DNA of 64,000 nucleotides from Casuarina equisetifolia (Eukaryota > Streptophyta > Magnoliopsida > Fagales > Casuarinaceae): contig CM052354.1 of the NCBI GenBank assembly GCA_028551475.1, positions 13,415,258 through 13,479,257 of the forward strand. The letters run 5' to 3'. Both the position numbers and the translations under genes were made by a program. The notes under the pieces were generated by a model, which saw only the letters and a list, made by a program, of their open reading frames with translations, was not told the origin of the DNA and ran no database searches. Of this stretch, positions 21,780 through 34,447 are shown piece after piece. The first letter of the stretch is position 1. The number at the start of each line of letters is the position of its first letter.

Positions 21780-23300
21780 ACTAACATTCCAAGCTCTCTT
21801 CGAAGAGCATAAAACCTTTCTTTAGATAAAGGTTTGGCTAGGATATCAACAATTTGCTAAACAATGCACACAAATTCAAGCACAACATCACCTTTTTGAA
21901 CATGATCTCTAATAAAATAATGTCTAATTTTTATATGTTTAGTTTTAGAGTGCTGTATAGGGTTCTTAGTGAGATTAATGGCACTGGTGTTGTCACATTT
22001 TAATGGAACTTTTTGTGATAATATACCATAATCCTCTAACTATTGTTTCATCCATAAGATTTGAGCACAACTACTAGCGGTAGCTATGTATTCGGCTTCG
22101 GTGGAGGAAAGAGCTACATAATTTTGTTTCTAGGAGTGCCAAGGAATAAGCATGTTTTTAAGATAGTGGCATCCACCACTTGTACTCTTCCTATCCAATT
22201 TACAGCCAGCATAATCTGAATCACTAATGGCATGCAAGTTCAAGGTTATATCTCTAGGATACCAAATTCCTAAAAAAACTGTGTCTCTAAGGTATCTAAA
22301 GATTCTTTTAACAGTGACTAAATGTTGTTCTTTAGGATTAGATTGATACCTAGCACACAAGCACATACTAAACTTAATATCAGGTCTAGATGCAGTCAAA
22401 TATAGCAAAGAACTAATCATTCCACAATATGATTTAGTGTCTACGCTAATTCCATTTTCATCACTAGATAATGATAAGGAAGTGCTCATAGGTGTGTTCA
22501 TTGGTTTAGAGTCATGCATCTTATATGTCTTGAGTAATTCATTTGTGTATTTTGTTTGACTTATAAAGGTTCTTTTGTTTGTTTGTTTGATTTGCAACCC
22601 AAGAAAGTATGTTAACTTTCCCATCATGCTCATTTCAAATTCACTTTGCACGCATGCAGCAAATTCTTCACATAGTGTAGAATTTGTAGAACCAAACACA
22701 ATGTCATCAACATATATTTGAACAATTAAAATGTCTTTTTCTTTGTATTAAGTGTTGTCCACTTTCCTTTTTCTAAAATCGTTATCAATTAAGAAAGTAC
22801 TTAGTTTATCATACCATGCCCGTGGAGCTTGTTTCAAACCATATGAAGCTTTTGAAAGTTTAAAAACATGCTTTGAATGAATTGGATCCTCAAATCTAGG
22901 TGGTTGTTCAACATATACCTCTTTCTTTACAATGCCATTTAAAAATGCACTTTTGACATCCATTTGAAGTAAGGTAAAGTTCATACAGCAAGCAAAGGCA
23001 AGTAAAATCCTAATTGCTTCTAACTTAGCTATTGGTGCAAATGTTTCTTCATGGTTAATTCCTTCTTCTTGACTATATCTTTGTTCTACTAATCTACCCT
23101 TATTTCTAGTAATAATGCCATTTTCATCTAGTTTATTTGTAAATACTCATTTTGTGCCTATAACCGAATGATCATTTGGTCTAGGAATTAGATTCCAAAC
23201 CTTGCTTCTTTCAAACTAGTTTAATTATTCTTGCATAGCAAGGAACCAATTTTCATCTTCAAGAGCCTCATCTACTTTCTTTGGCTCTACTTGTGATAGA
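21780..23300 (-). pseudogene. copia reverse transcriptase and RNase H (SIRE-type element)
   Basis: Minus-strand blocks in order are LQMDVKSAFLNGIVKKEVYV and KASYGLKQAPRAWYDKL (22748-22984), then IYVDDIVFGS, LTYFLGLQI, SLLYLTASRPDIKFSM and SDSDYAGCKLDRKSTSGG (22130-22720), then the RNase H end with ALSSTEAEYIA and HYFIRDHV. The catalytic YVDD is intact. A stop after IPWHS and another after the DNT-type end near 22748 break the frame. The family converts element RNA to DNA. Confidence 0.9.
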
Positions 23301-24460
23301 AAGGCTTAAGGTTCACAAGTGTTGTGAACCCAAGAGCTTGTACTCACTCTAACATTAGGATTTCCTATGATGTGATCCTAATCTACTTCATTTCTTACTC
23401 TAGGAAAGGAAGGTTCCCTAGTTTTAGACTCCCCCTCAACTTCAGCACTATTTGGAACACTCTTAGATCTAATGTTCTCTTCGGTTTTTTGAATATCGTG
23501 ACAATCATCTCAAACTTAACATGGATTGACTCTTCTACAACTAAGGTTCGTTTGTTGAACACCCTATATGCCTTACTTGTATGAGAATATCCAAGAAAGA
23601 TTGCTTCATCACTTTTGGAATCAAACTTTCCAAGTGATTCTTTTCCATGATTTAAAACAAAACATTTGCTACCAAAAATGTGAAAATATGAAAGTTTGGT
23701 TTTCTTTCAAAGAATAGTTCAAAATGTGTCTTTTTCAAAATTGGTCTTAATAGAGCATGATTTGAAATGTAACAAGCTGTATTTATAGCTTCTCCCCTAA
23801 AATGTTTAGGAAGGTTATATTCACACATCATGGTCCTAGCCATTTCTTGAAGAGTTTTATTTTTTCTTTCAACAACACCATTTTGTTGTGGCGTTCTAGG
23901 AGCTGAAAAGTTTCGTGAAATGTCATTTTCTAAATAGAATTTTTCAAAAAGTTGGTTTTCAACTCACTATCATGATCAGTTCTTATTTTTATGATTGAAA
24001 GATCTTTTTCATTTTGAACAATTTTACAAAATTTAGCAAACTTCTTAAATGCTTGACTCTTTCTAGCAAGTAAATATGTCTATGTAAATCTAGAATAATC
24101 ATCTATAATGACTAAGACATAATATTTACCATTTAGTGTTGTTGTTCTCATAGGACCAAAAAGATCCAGGTGTAGTATCTTTAATATCTAGATGTACTCA
24201 CTACAAGCTTGGTTTGAAGCTACTTTGTGTATGTTTACCCTTAATGCATGCTTCACATAATTTGTCATTGTTAAACTCTAGAGATGGAAGACCTTTCACT
24301 AGGTTATGCTTATACAATCTTCCTATTAAGCCTAGACTCGCATGTCCTAGCTTTCTATGCTACAACCAAGCATCAACATTTTTATTCACAACCAAGAATG
24401 TTTGTTCAACATTCAAATCATTCAAATCAAGCACATAAATGTTATCTTTCTATTTCCAAC
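23301..24460 (-). pseudogene. copia integrase (SIRE-type element)
   Basis: The clearest part is 23652-23843 on the minus strand, ARTMMCEYNLPKHFRGEAIN and TACYISNHALLRPILKK, the C-terminal integrase block of copia. Upstream, the reverse complement of about 23880-24300 carries the core region in several frames. Plus-strand open frames here are shadows. Confidence 0.75.
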
Positions 24461-25440
24461 AATCTTCATTTTATATTCAGCATGCTCAACAAACAATTTT
24501 CTTTTCTAAATTTTATCTTGAATCCTTTATCACATAATTGACTTATACTAAGTAGATTAAATTTCAGCTCATCTATAAACAAAACCTCAAATATAAGTAA
24601 GGTTTTAGGATTACCTATTGTTCCCATTCCTTTTATCCTTCCTTTGGAGTTATCTCCAAAAGACACCGTACCTTCGTTTTTCAACTCAAGTGTTGAGAAG
24701 AGCTCCATCCCAATCATGTAATGAGAGTAGCCACTATCCAGAATCCACATATTTTTGAGCTTTTTGTTTTTCACTTATGCAGTTATAACCTGCGGAAACA
24801 AATTTGATCATTGAAGTGCTTGGTACCCTTTTTATTTTGGGTCCGTGAGTGTTAGTTGGACTTAGATTTTTGTCATTCTTAGGTAGCCAAAGTTTCTTTA
24901 CTTTGTAAGCCTTTCTAAGTCTTATGGGACATTTATCAAACATATGACCAATATAATTGCAAAAAGAACATTTACTATCATGCAGCGGAATTGATCATTC
25001 TTTTTCTTTAAAGAAATGAGTAAATGATTTTGATTTGTCATTTAATTTATATCCTAGTCCGCCTTATCATATATACCTCTGAGAATTTAAAATCTTATCT
25101 AATATGCCACTTCCTTTTGTGAATTTCTTTAACAAGTTAGTTGCATCAAGTTTTGACTTCAACTCACAATTTTCTTTTTCTAGCTTAAGGACTCTACTTT
25201 TAAGATTTTCAACACGTACATATGAGTTATTATCAACATGTATTTCAACATCAAAACATACATTTTTATCATATGAAGTTTCTATTTCTATGTTTATGTA
25301 TTCAGATTTATTTTGTTTCTCATATATATCATTCATGCATGCATCATACTTCACATATGCATTTGCAGGAATACTAATGTTATCATGTACCAAAATTGAA
25401 GTATTTTTCTATTTAGTTTCATCTCTACATGTAGTAGTTT
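24461..25440 (-). pseudogene. copia protease and preceding linker (SIRE-type element)
   Basis: The 102-codon frame 24466-24774 contains NMWILDSGYSHYMIGMELF, an aspartic protease block with its catalytic DSG intact, followed by SFGDNSKGRIKGMGTIGN and FNLLSISQLCDKGF. Upstream frames (25067-25393) form a lysine- and glutamate-rich linker with heptad-like VENLKSRVLKLEKENCELKS, probably a coiled coil at the gag end. Confidence 0.8.
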
Positions 25441-25477
25441 GAACATTTTGATTTGCATGTACAAAAGGCAACATTTT

Positions 25478-26584
25478 CTATTTTTCAGATTTATTGTTTG
25501 CTTTTAACTTTTTGTATTTATCTTTTAATTTGTTTGCATACTTAACTAAATCAGAGAAGGCAGTTTCTAAACTAGTGTTTATATGAGGAAACAATTCAGA
25601 ATCGCTTACCTTGTTGTTTTCTTCATCAAGAGTTGTTGTTGCGGTTAAGCATAGGTGTGCTACTTCTTCCTGAGTTTCTTCATCAAACGAGGAGTTCTCA
25701 TCATCCCAGGCAGCAATCATAGCTTTCTTTTTGTTCTTGCTATTTTTCTTCTTGATCACCAGACAATCAATCTTGATGTGTCCCAGTTTTCTACATTCAT
25801 AACACACATTTTCCTTAGGTTCATTTGATTCTTTTCTCCTAGTTTGCCATATATTTTTACTTAATCCTCTTCTTAGAAATTCTCTAAATCTCCTAGCTAT
25901 AAGAGCTACTTCATCATTTTCTGATTCTTCCTCTTTAACCTTTTCAACTTCCACTTTAAATGCAAGTGATCTTTTGTTTTCCTTCTCTTTCTTTTTTCTC
26001 ATAAGTTGCATTTCATGAGTTTTAAGAGAGCCTAGTAAGTCATCTAAGGTTAGCACATCTAGGTCATAAGCCTCTTTTATGGCCATCTTTTTAGGATCCC
26101 AACTTTTGGGTAAGGATACTAACATCTTTCTTACCATTTCCTCATTTGTGTAGGTTTTTCCTAACAATTTAAGTTCATAAATAATTTCGGTGAATCTACC
26201 AAACATGTCACTAATAGTTTTAGAATCTTTCATAACAAATAATTCATAGTCATGTCTAAGCATAGTGATTTTAGAAGACTTTACCTTTTTAGTTCCTTCA
26301 TAGATGAATTCTAATTTATCCCAAATCTCTTTACTGGTGAGGCAAGAGGACACTTTGTTAAACTCATGTGCTTTAAGACCACTATAGAACATATTCATGG
26401 ACTTAGTATTCAACCCCATTAGTTTAGCTTCATTTTTTGTCCACTCATTAGTCACGGGTAATGTAATACCTTTCCTGATTGCTTGCCAAGCTTCTGGATC
26501 TTGGCCTATTATAAAGACTTGCATTAATTATTTCCAATGCCTAAAATTTATGTCATCATACAGAGGAGGTTTGTTAAATCCCAT
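25478..26584 (-). pseudogene. copia gag (SIRE-type element)
   Basis: The start is near 26584 (MGFNKPPLYDDINFRHWK), then a stop, then an open frame of 348 codons (25478-26524). It has the UBN2-type gag core (SSCLTSKEIWDKLEFIYEGT, TISDMFGRFTEIIYELK, LLGSLKTHEMQL), a CCHC knuckle (CYECRKLGHIKIDC) and an acidic Lys-rich C-terminus. It is the longest uninterrupted transposon frame in the window, which suggests fairly late decay. The single stop after FRHWK is what breaks the start. Confidence 0.85.
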
Positions 26585-26657
26585 AACAACTAAACATTTG
26601 TAAGAAGCCTTAGTATCGATCTACTCTAGGATGTTAATCCTTTTACTTAGAGAACTT

Positions 26658-26671
26658 GGCTCTAGATGCCA
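26658..26671 (-). other. Primer binding site of the SIRE-type copia
   Basis: On the minus strand TGGCATCTAGAGCC follows the 5' LTR end. It corresponds to TGGTATCAGAGCC with changes in the middle, so it is probably an initiator-Met tRNA site. Confidence 0.65.
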
Positions 26672-26673
26672 AT

Positions 26674-28434
26674 TAGTGGGTTTTATGGCTTAACAAGAAG
26701 GGGGTTGAATTGTTAAACCAAGAATATTATGCTATTGTTACTGGTAAAAATTCAATCCAATTATGTAGACAAGTCATACAAATAACACTAGTATCAAGTA
26801 ATCAAATTTCAACCAAATGATGCTTTACTTCTAGATTAGGTAGCAAGTTATCTAGAATATTTTCACACTTATATATATCAAATGAGTTGGTCAGTTAGTA
26901 TCAAATAATTAATAGATAAATAAGCAACAAACATCAGGAGGTATTCAAATCAATAGATAGCAAGGAAGCAAACACCAGATTTACCATGGTAGTTCGGCAA
27001 TCAATCCTTAAGTCCTATGTCCACTCACTTCTCCTTCAATCCAACTGATTGAAGTCTCCTTTACTCAACCAGATTAGGAGAAAACCTTTTCCCTAATCCA
27101 ACTAACCCCCTTTTAAGGAATTCTCAAGCATAGTTACAAATTATGATCAAAAGATCATGTACAGATGCAAATCCCCAAATAATATGGTAGTTTAAGGGAT
27201 TTTGCTAATTAGAGGAGCTATTCAAGTATAAATAACAAAGTTTAATGCTTCTATCACGAAATCCTCAATTTCAATAAACTAGGGTTTTGGATTTCTCACA
27301 ATATCTATGTGCAGTAAATATTATCAAATGCAATCAGCATATAAATAATGTTATACATGGTGCAATCAATTAAATAATCAAAGGATAAGCCAAATAGTTA
27401 AATATCATTGAACCCTTGAGAGTCATAGAGAGATGAGCAAATTGAATCAAATAATGAGTGAGCTCAAAAGATTGTTTTGTTGTAGAGAGAACACTTCAAA
27501 TAGTTGTAGATCATCAATCAATTTCTTCACGCATGCATTCCCTTTAAATAGAGAACAAATCTAGGGCTTTTTAGATCAAACCTGAGCTGTAGCCTTCTTC
27601 CCATTAGAAATAGTGAACTAACCATCAAATCAACCTCATATCACTTCTTAGAACTTCAATCCAACTGTTCTGACATCCAATCTCCTCCAAGATCCTCCTG
27701 TTCAGGATTTGGCGCTAAAGAGAACAAAGGTGTCACCGTAGGCTGATTTCTCTTCGAAGGATAGTAGCTAGGGCACATAACGAGAGCCTCACTTAAGCAC
27801 ACCTCTGATAAGTTGAGCGATGTTGTAGCATCAAGTGATCAAGTGATCAAGTGAAAAATGGGCAAGGATTCTTCATCAGATGTGGGCCTTGTTACGGATC
27901 AGTCTTAGATCTGGCCTATTCCAGTAGTGTGTGAAGTCCAACACATAATTACGATCTAGTACTATCAGCAAGGTCCAACAGTATAAGTATAGTCCAATAA
28001 TATGAGCATGGTTCAGCAATATGAGCTTAGTCCAACGACATAAGCATGGTCCAATAATGTAAGCACGGTCCAATAATATGAGCTTTTAGTAAGTTCACAT
28101 TTTGGTGTAACATATATCTTATCTTGAATTAAAACCAAGCTAGAATTAAAGCTCCTTATGTTCCTACAAGTGCATAAAGCCAAGTATCATTTTTCTTAAA
28201 AAATATGGTCTAATATATTTTTGACATCATTCATAAATATATTTCTCAAAAGCACTTTAAGAGATGTTTTATGAAGGAATGTAGGACCTGGTTACTTTAT
28301 AATATCATTAATTAATATTATAATTTGTACACCTTTTACTTCCTATGATTTTCTTTTGTACCTATGAAAAACATATTTCAAGAATTACATTCACAAATAT
28401 ATTTTTGTCATAACAAAACCCTTATTTTTCAACA
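26674..28434 (-). repeat. 5' LTR of the SIRE-type copia
   Basis: About 1761 bp, partner of 19550-21272. Its left terminus has diverged (TTAGTGGG against TGTTAGG), so the exact first base is uncertain. It ends TTTTTCAACA. Confidence 0.88.
27954..28086. repeat. 19-bp tandem array in the SIRE 5' LTR, seven units
   Basis: Seven 19-base units homologous to the six at 20820-20933. The extra unit, GTCCAATAATGTAAGCACG, is next to the last and is nearest to its neighbours, which fits a one-unit gain here or loss in the other LTR. Confidence 0.8.
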
Positions 28435-29355
28435 AATGGGACTTTAAACAATCACAATGAAAGCAAATAGAGCATAACAAATGAATATAAGCAGCTAGAT
28501 AAAGCACACACAAATAGCAAAGATAGACATAGATTTTCCATGATGGTTCAACCTTTTTCACCTACTTCTACCCTTTTCTTCCTCCAAGTTAACTAGTTAA
28601 AGTCCTTTTTACTTACTAAGTAGGAGAAAATGTTCTCCTAACATTCCAACTCCTTCTTAAGGAGTTGTACAAGTCACCAATTACAAGAGAAGGTTGACTT
28701 AACCTTTTTACAATAGCAAATCCCCAAATAATGTGAAGTGTATGAGGGATATTGCTTATCAAAGAGCTTATTCAAGATATTGAACAAATATCTAAGCTTT
28801 CATCACGAAACCCCCAAATATCATAAAGTTAAGGTTTTAGATTTACAATAATATTTATGTGCATCTAATGAATAAAGTTTAATTAGCACATAAACAAGTG
28901 TATATAAGTATGGATGGTCACAAAGAAATGATCTTGAGAAAGTATCAAAGAATATCACCAAAGATTAGAGAGTATCACAGAAGCCGATAGAGGTAGCAAT
29001 GTTTAAGCAACTTCAAATCCTTCACATGATTTTTCACAAGTATTTCATCAAAAGGCCTATAGTTAATCATCAGAAAGAGCTTTTATATCATATTTGAATA
29101 ACAAGAGCTCATTAGGGTTTCTTGTCAAACTTGACACCTTCATAGCTTTCTTCCCATTAGAAGATGAATATATTTCCATCAATCTACAGTTGAAGCTTTA
29201 ATTAATGCTCACAATCGATTGTTTTGAAGTTTAATCCCTTCTCAAATCTTCTCATTGGAGAATCAACTACTTAGAGAAAGAAGGAGATAGAAGTTGTGCG
29301 AGAACACTTCAAATGGGGGGTAGGGCTTCTCAGTCGAGAGCCCAATTAAATAGGT
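28435..29355 (-). repeat. Truncated LTR related to the SIRE-type LTR
   Basis: It follows the middle of the 19550-21272 LTR at lower similarity, sharing TTCTTCCTCCAA, AGTAGGAGAAAA, AATCCCCAAATAAT-type and GGGTAGGGCTT blocks. It lacks both ends. It starts abruptly after the SIRE 5' LTR and ends where another LTR begins. Confidence 0.6.
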
Positions 29356-31327
29356 TGTTAGATCCTATAGCAACCTAAGAAGGGGGGGATGAATTAGGTT
29401 TATCAAAAATAATGTTGTCTTTTTTGTTTTGTTATGTTTAGTAATTAATAAATACACTGCAACAACTAAAGCATTCACACAACCACAAACATATAAGAAC
29501 ACATAATTTTTGGTAAGTGGTTTGGCCCAAGCCACCTCAGCACCTACTCCACCCCATTCTAGCAACTTGCTAGAGTCACTTTCCAATCAATTAACCAATT
29601 GACTATAAAGGTTATCCAAACCTTTACAAAGGATAACCAATCCCTCAAACTTGGTTACAAATTCTCACCCTAATATTACAATATTGGAATTAGGCTTTTA
29701 CCAAGTATACAAGATTCAGTTTATAAGCCTCTAACACATGCTACTAGGCTATTACAAAGTGAATTGGACAAAAGCCCTAAATTCATTCAAACCCTAGCAC
29801 TGTTTACTTGCAAAAAATCAACTTAATAATAGAGTATATTAAAGTACAAATTGATTCTTTAACAAGCAAGTAATAAGCTTAGAATATAATCACCCAATGA
29901 AGAGCAAAATCGTGAGTTGGATGAACTTGAATGAAGAGTATGAGATGCTTGAGATGAGCTTGCTTTCTCTATGATTTTTGGCTAACCAAGTAGTGGAGAG
30001 GATAATACATTTAAATAGCATTAAGTAGACTAACCTCTCACTTCTAAAGAGTTGTTCTAACACCTTTAAGCACCATCACATCTTCTTCCTATTGGAGCTA
30101 CTTCTTTCCCTCTTCTCTATCCATTTTTAAGTTGTTAGGAGAGCTAGGAGAAGGAGCTAGTCATTTTATCTCAAACTCATTCAAAATCGAGCTCCGAAAT
30201 GCCATCATTTGGTCTAGATTTTAAGTTACAAAATTAAAGCTTTACGGACCAAAGAAATGGGTTATTGGGTCAAATATGGGTTGCCTTCAAATCCTCCTTA
30301 ATTCTATTCAATCTTGAAGTGAATCTTCATAGGTGCTTCACAGATTGATAGAAGACTTTTTTGCTCATAAAAGACCTATGAAATCACCTTCAAAAACTCT
30401 CTAATTTGCTCCCAATTTCTCTTTTAAGCAATTAGGTCATAAACTCAAAAAGCTCCTTAATTTTTTCAAATTAATCCTCTATGAGCAATGGGTCTTTGAT
30501 TTTTCTTCATAGAATTGTTCCTCTCTTCATTAGCTTTTCAACGAACCCTTTTTCAACTTGATCAAAGAACTTTTTGGCAGCCAAATTTGATGGCGAAGTC
30601 ATGGCATTGAGTAGGTCGCAAGTCGAGCTAGGTTTAGGGTTAAGCTAGGTTATGGGTCATAATCATGAACGTAGGTTGCGTGTCATGCCTTGCAAGTTGC
30701 ATACTCACAATGGTTCCAAGTTGTGCCTTTCTGGACTAGGTCATGCACATGTGAGCTCACTCTAGACTGCTTCAGGGTCACATGGGCTAGGCTTCACTTG
30801 TTCATACTTCCATTGTCTAGACTTATGCGGGTTTGCATTTAAACAGTCCATTTTCTTGCAAAATATTTTCAACATTATTTTTCTAATAAAAACCTATTAA
30901 ATAAATAATCAAACAATGATTATAATATTCTCATATTATAATTCTATTTTTCTCATCATCAAAATGTTAATATATTCTAATATCATTAAATTATATTACA
31001 AGTTCTCTAATTTAATAATTCAAAAATAGACTTCGAGTGGCCTACAAACATATAAAATCTAGCATCACTTTTTCTTAAAAAGAAATTGTTATGAAACTAA
31101 TATTTCTTCAATTTTTATTGCATAAAAATGTTCCTTTTGAGCATATATGAAGTTATATTTTATAGGAATGTAGGAACCCAACTATTTTATAATATCATTA
31201 ATTGATATTATAATATGCACGCCTTTTACTTCTTTGTTGTTCAATTTTGCACATCAACATATGAAAAACATTTATGTATTATATGCAACCAAAATTTGTC
31301 ACAACAAAACATATCTTCTTTCCAACA
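29356..31327 (-). repeat. Solo-like LTR of a second SIRE-type element
   Basis: It starts TGTTAGATCCTATAGCAACC and ends TTTCCAACA, about 1972 bp, with the same closing blocks as the other long LTRs (GGAATGTAGGAACCC, TTGATATTATAAT, AACAAAACAT). It has no associated internal region. It borders the gypsy integrase on the right. Confidence 0.7.
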
Positions 31328-32738
31328 CTCTCGTCCCACTATGGTTGAACATGGTCAAAGAAGAAAATCTTTGAGACTTCCCTTCAAGACATGGCTCGTA
31401 AGATTCAAGCTAATAAAGGAATCAGTTAGTGGTCTCTCCCAGATGATGGCATGGTATGTTTTGAAGGCTATATCTTTTTAACTATTGATTCTGAGCTCAT
31501 TTCCATCATCATAGATAGAATAGTTCCATACTAGTGGCCACAAAGGCTACCAAAAAACTCTTCATCACATCCAAGCAACTATTTACTGGCCTTGCATGTG
31601 ACAATTGGTGCTAGAATGCATCTGAAGATGTATTATTTGTTAGCAAAACAAGTGGCCAAACTCTTTTCTTGCTGGTTTACTTAAGCCCCTCCCTATTGTT
31701 AACCGCATTTAGAAGGATATTTCTCTAGATTTCACTGAAGGCCTTCCCCCATCCGATGGTAAAATCACTATCCTTATGGTGGTTGATAAGATTTCAAGTA
31801 TGCTCATTTTGTGGCCCTTTCCTATCCTTACATAGCATAGTCCATGGCTTGCATTTTTTTTAATAGATCTTTCACTTACATGGCCTCCTTTGTTCCATTC
31901 TTAGTGATAAAGATGTAATGTTTACTCGCACTTTTTGGCATAAGTTATTCAATCTCTAGGGTACCTCTTTTTGTTTTACCTTTGCCTATCATCCTTAAAT
32001 AGAGGCTACCAACTACACCTTAGAAATGTACCTAGGGTGTTTCTCTAGCCATAGGCCTTATGAGTGGCTTAAATGGCTTCCTTGGGCCAAGTCTCCACAA
32101 CTTTACTTAGAGGACCCAATTTGAAATTGTCTATGATTGCCCTCCTTTGAGCCTCTTAACTCACATCCCTAGTTCTACCTTAGTTTGAGAAGTCAAATGA
32201 GAATTGTTAGATCTTGCTAAGGTCCTTTGAGAGCTCAAACACAAGCTCACAATTGCCCAAAACTACATGAAAAAATTCTACTATTGTAAACACTAATAGC
32301 TACACTTTGAGGTTGGTGATCAAGTTTTTCTTAAAACCTTACTGACATTTCTCTTTGGCTAACAAACAGAATCAGAAGCTTTCCTAACATTATTATGGTC
32401 CATTTAAGATCCTTCAAAAAATTGTTCCAATAGCTTATCCCCTTAACCCTCCCTTTTACTCTTGGATTCATCCCATTTTTCATGTATCCCACCTTAAGAA
32501 ATACATCCCTTCATTTGTATAAGTACTTCCAAACCTCCCTCTACAAAATAAGGATGATGCCCTCTTTCCTTCACCTTTAAAGGTCTTCTAACAAATCATT
32601 CACAATGGTGTCCTTCAAGCTTTTATTTAGTGGCAAGGCCTCTCCCCTGATGAGGCTACTTGGGTTAATGTCATAGAGCTTCAAAACAATTCCTAGAATT
32701 TGACCTTAAGGGCAAGGTCTCCAACATCAAGATGGTAG
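31328..32738 (+). pseudogene. gypsy integrase and chromodomain-like end
   Basis: Continuation of the gypsy element. Blocks read HTSGHKGYQKTLHHIQATIYWP, LLKPLPIVNRI, KDISLDFTEGLPPSDGK and later AYHP, ending with WQGLSPDEATW, a chromodomain signature. Stops are common, for example in the zinc-binding HHCC region. The integrase would insert element DNA and the chromodomain would bias it to particular chromatin. Confidence 0.8.
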
Positions 32739-32828
32739 TGTCATGTGCAAACCCTAAACCATCCAACATGGCAGCAAACTCAACTCAAGAGTAGAGGGAC
32801 AATATAGCTAAAAGGAAGGAGAGCTATT

Positions 32829-34426
32829 TGGTGAAATTCTACATGCAAATATATATGTTGAACAAGTAAAATAATGATAAGTATAAATATTGTCTCATAG
32901 AGACTGATGCTTCTGAACTAATTAATTACTAATAGTGAATAACTCCTAGAATTTATCTAACCAATTGAAATGATAGAACATTAATTAAACAACTCAATTT
33001 ATCCTAAACTTGATAAACAAAATATGCTAGAGCATCTGATTTCACTTAATTACTAAGTCCGAATGTCAATCATTCATGCTTGCAAGATTAATTCTACTTA
33101 TATGATGGTAGAATTTTCTCATTTATTCATTATTTTATATCTAGGTATAGTAAACCTACTTAACTCATTAACTCACTATTTCTACCCATGAATTAAATGA
33201 ACTAAGTGTATTAAGATATGTGAATATTCTAATTTACACCTAAAGCTACACAAACCACATAGTATATATTTATCCATATTAATCTATAGTTGCATATTAT
33301 AATAAGCAACTGCATATTATCTCCTATCGATTTCTAACATATAGATTAAGTCATCTAAGTGGTAGTTAGTTACTTAAAAGTATTAAACTTAGTAATATGC
33401 AACTTCACATTTATAAAATATCTCATAAAACACACAATAATCACATTTATACCATTATAATTGAGTTACATCATAGCTTTAATAATATAAACTAAAACAT
33501 GGTATTTACAAATACAAGAATAATGCAAAAATTTGAACAAAACATTCTTTAAACTAAAAATACCAAAGTTGTCACCAAAATGTTTTCAATTCAAAGAAAG
33601 TTTGGACAAATCTGCACATCAAGAAAAGGAAGAGGAAGAGGAGTTAGCTGGAAAATGGGAAGAAAACAAGCAGGAACGCGCCATCATGCGCCACCACCAT
33701 GCCCCGCCACGCGTTGGTGCCACGTGCCATCGCCGTTCTTCACGAAAACCTCTAAAAAGAACCCAGACATTGATCTATTGAAAGATCAAGTCATTTGCCA
33801 GAAAATTTCTGGAAAAAGCCTAGTTGCACCGAAAATAGCCCATGAATGGCATTTGCTGTTGTCACCGGAAATTGTCGTGAAAATACTCCAGAAACGCCAA
33901 AAAGGGGACTAAGGTGTCAGATCCACTCCTTCCGCATCAAAAAACACCCAAAAATAGCCGGAAAGTTCACATGGGTCGTCGGGTTGCCCGAAAACACTGA
34001 ATGTCGATGTTCATCAGAAACACTGGTAGAAGCAACGTGGGGTCTATTGTCGCACGACCCTCAGCCTCTTCGCCCAATGCTTGGTAGATGAACTTCGGTT
34101 GGGCTCTCTCTCTTTGTTGCGCTGCTCGACTACTTCTCCTCACTCTATTTTGCCCAATAGCCTCATAAGTCCCTCCTTTTTTCACTTCTCTCCCACTTGT
34201 TTCTTCTTTTCTTGTTTTTGTTTCACTTTCCTTTTCCTCACGAGTCTCTTTTGCTTGTTTTATTTCTCTTTTTCTCCTTTTTCTTTTGTATTTCTGCTAT
34301 TTGGAGTTCTTGCATAAAATAACACAAATTACATAATTATAAATAAATATAACTATAATTTAATAAATACTATAATAAATACTATTTAAAATAATAATAA
34401 TAATTTTATAAAATATAAAATTATCA
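32829..34426 (-). repeat. R1 LTR copy C, solo
   Basis: About 1.6 kb, from TGGTGAAATTCTACATGC to AAATTATCA, in the same orientation as copy A. It has no attached internal sequence, so it is probably a solo LTR. Flanking bases (CTATT, AGAAC) do not match as a target duplication. Confidence 0.7.
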
Positions 34427-34447
34427 AGAACAACGTGATCAAAGGGC

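Larger units (their letters stand above)
19550..28434 (-). mobile_element. Ty1/copia retrotransposon, SIRE-type, long LTRs, coding region broken
   Basis: An 8.9-kb minus-strand element: 5' LTR (26674-28434), primer site, gag with zinc knuckle, protease, integrase, reverse transcriptase, RNase H, purine tract, 3' LTR (19550-21272). LTRs over 1.7 kb and the pol wording (SFGDNSKGRIKGMGTIGN, LLSISQLCDKG) resemble the SIRE/Maximus lineage from memory. The long gag frame (25478-26524) and catalytic residues are better kept than in its neighbours, but stops and frameshifts remain. The gap between RNase H and the 3' LTR (about 500 bases) has no envelope-like frame. The flanks do not show matching 5-bp duplications. 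Confidence 0.9.

Noticed and set aside
21273..21780. Possible envelope-like gene between RNase H and the 3' LTR of the SIRE-type element
   Set aside because: Some SIRE elements carry one, but this 500-base stretch has no open frame or membrane segment to support it.
20820..28086. CRISPR-like reading of the 19-bp repeats
   Set aside because: The units are directly adjacent without spacers and lie in LTRs of a plant retrotransposon.
33533..34185. Several overlapping frames with basic, low-complexity products
   Set aside because: They lie in R1 copy C. Their apparent coding potential comes from the GC-richer LTR centre.
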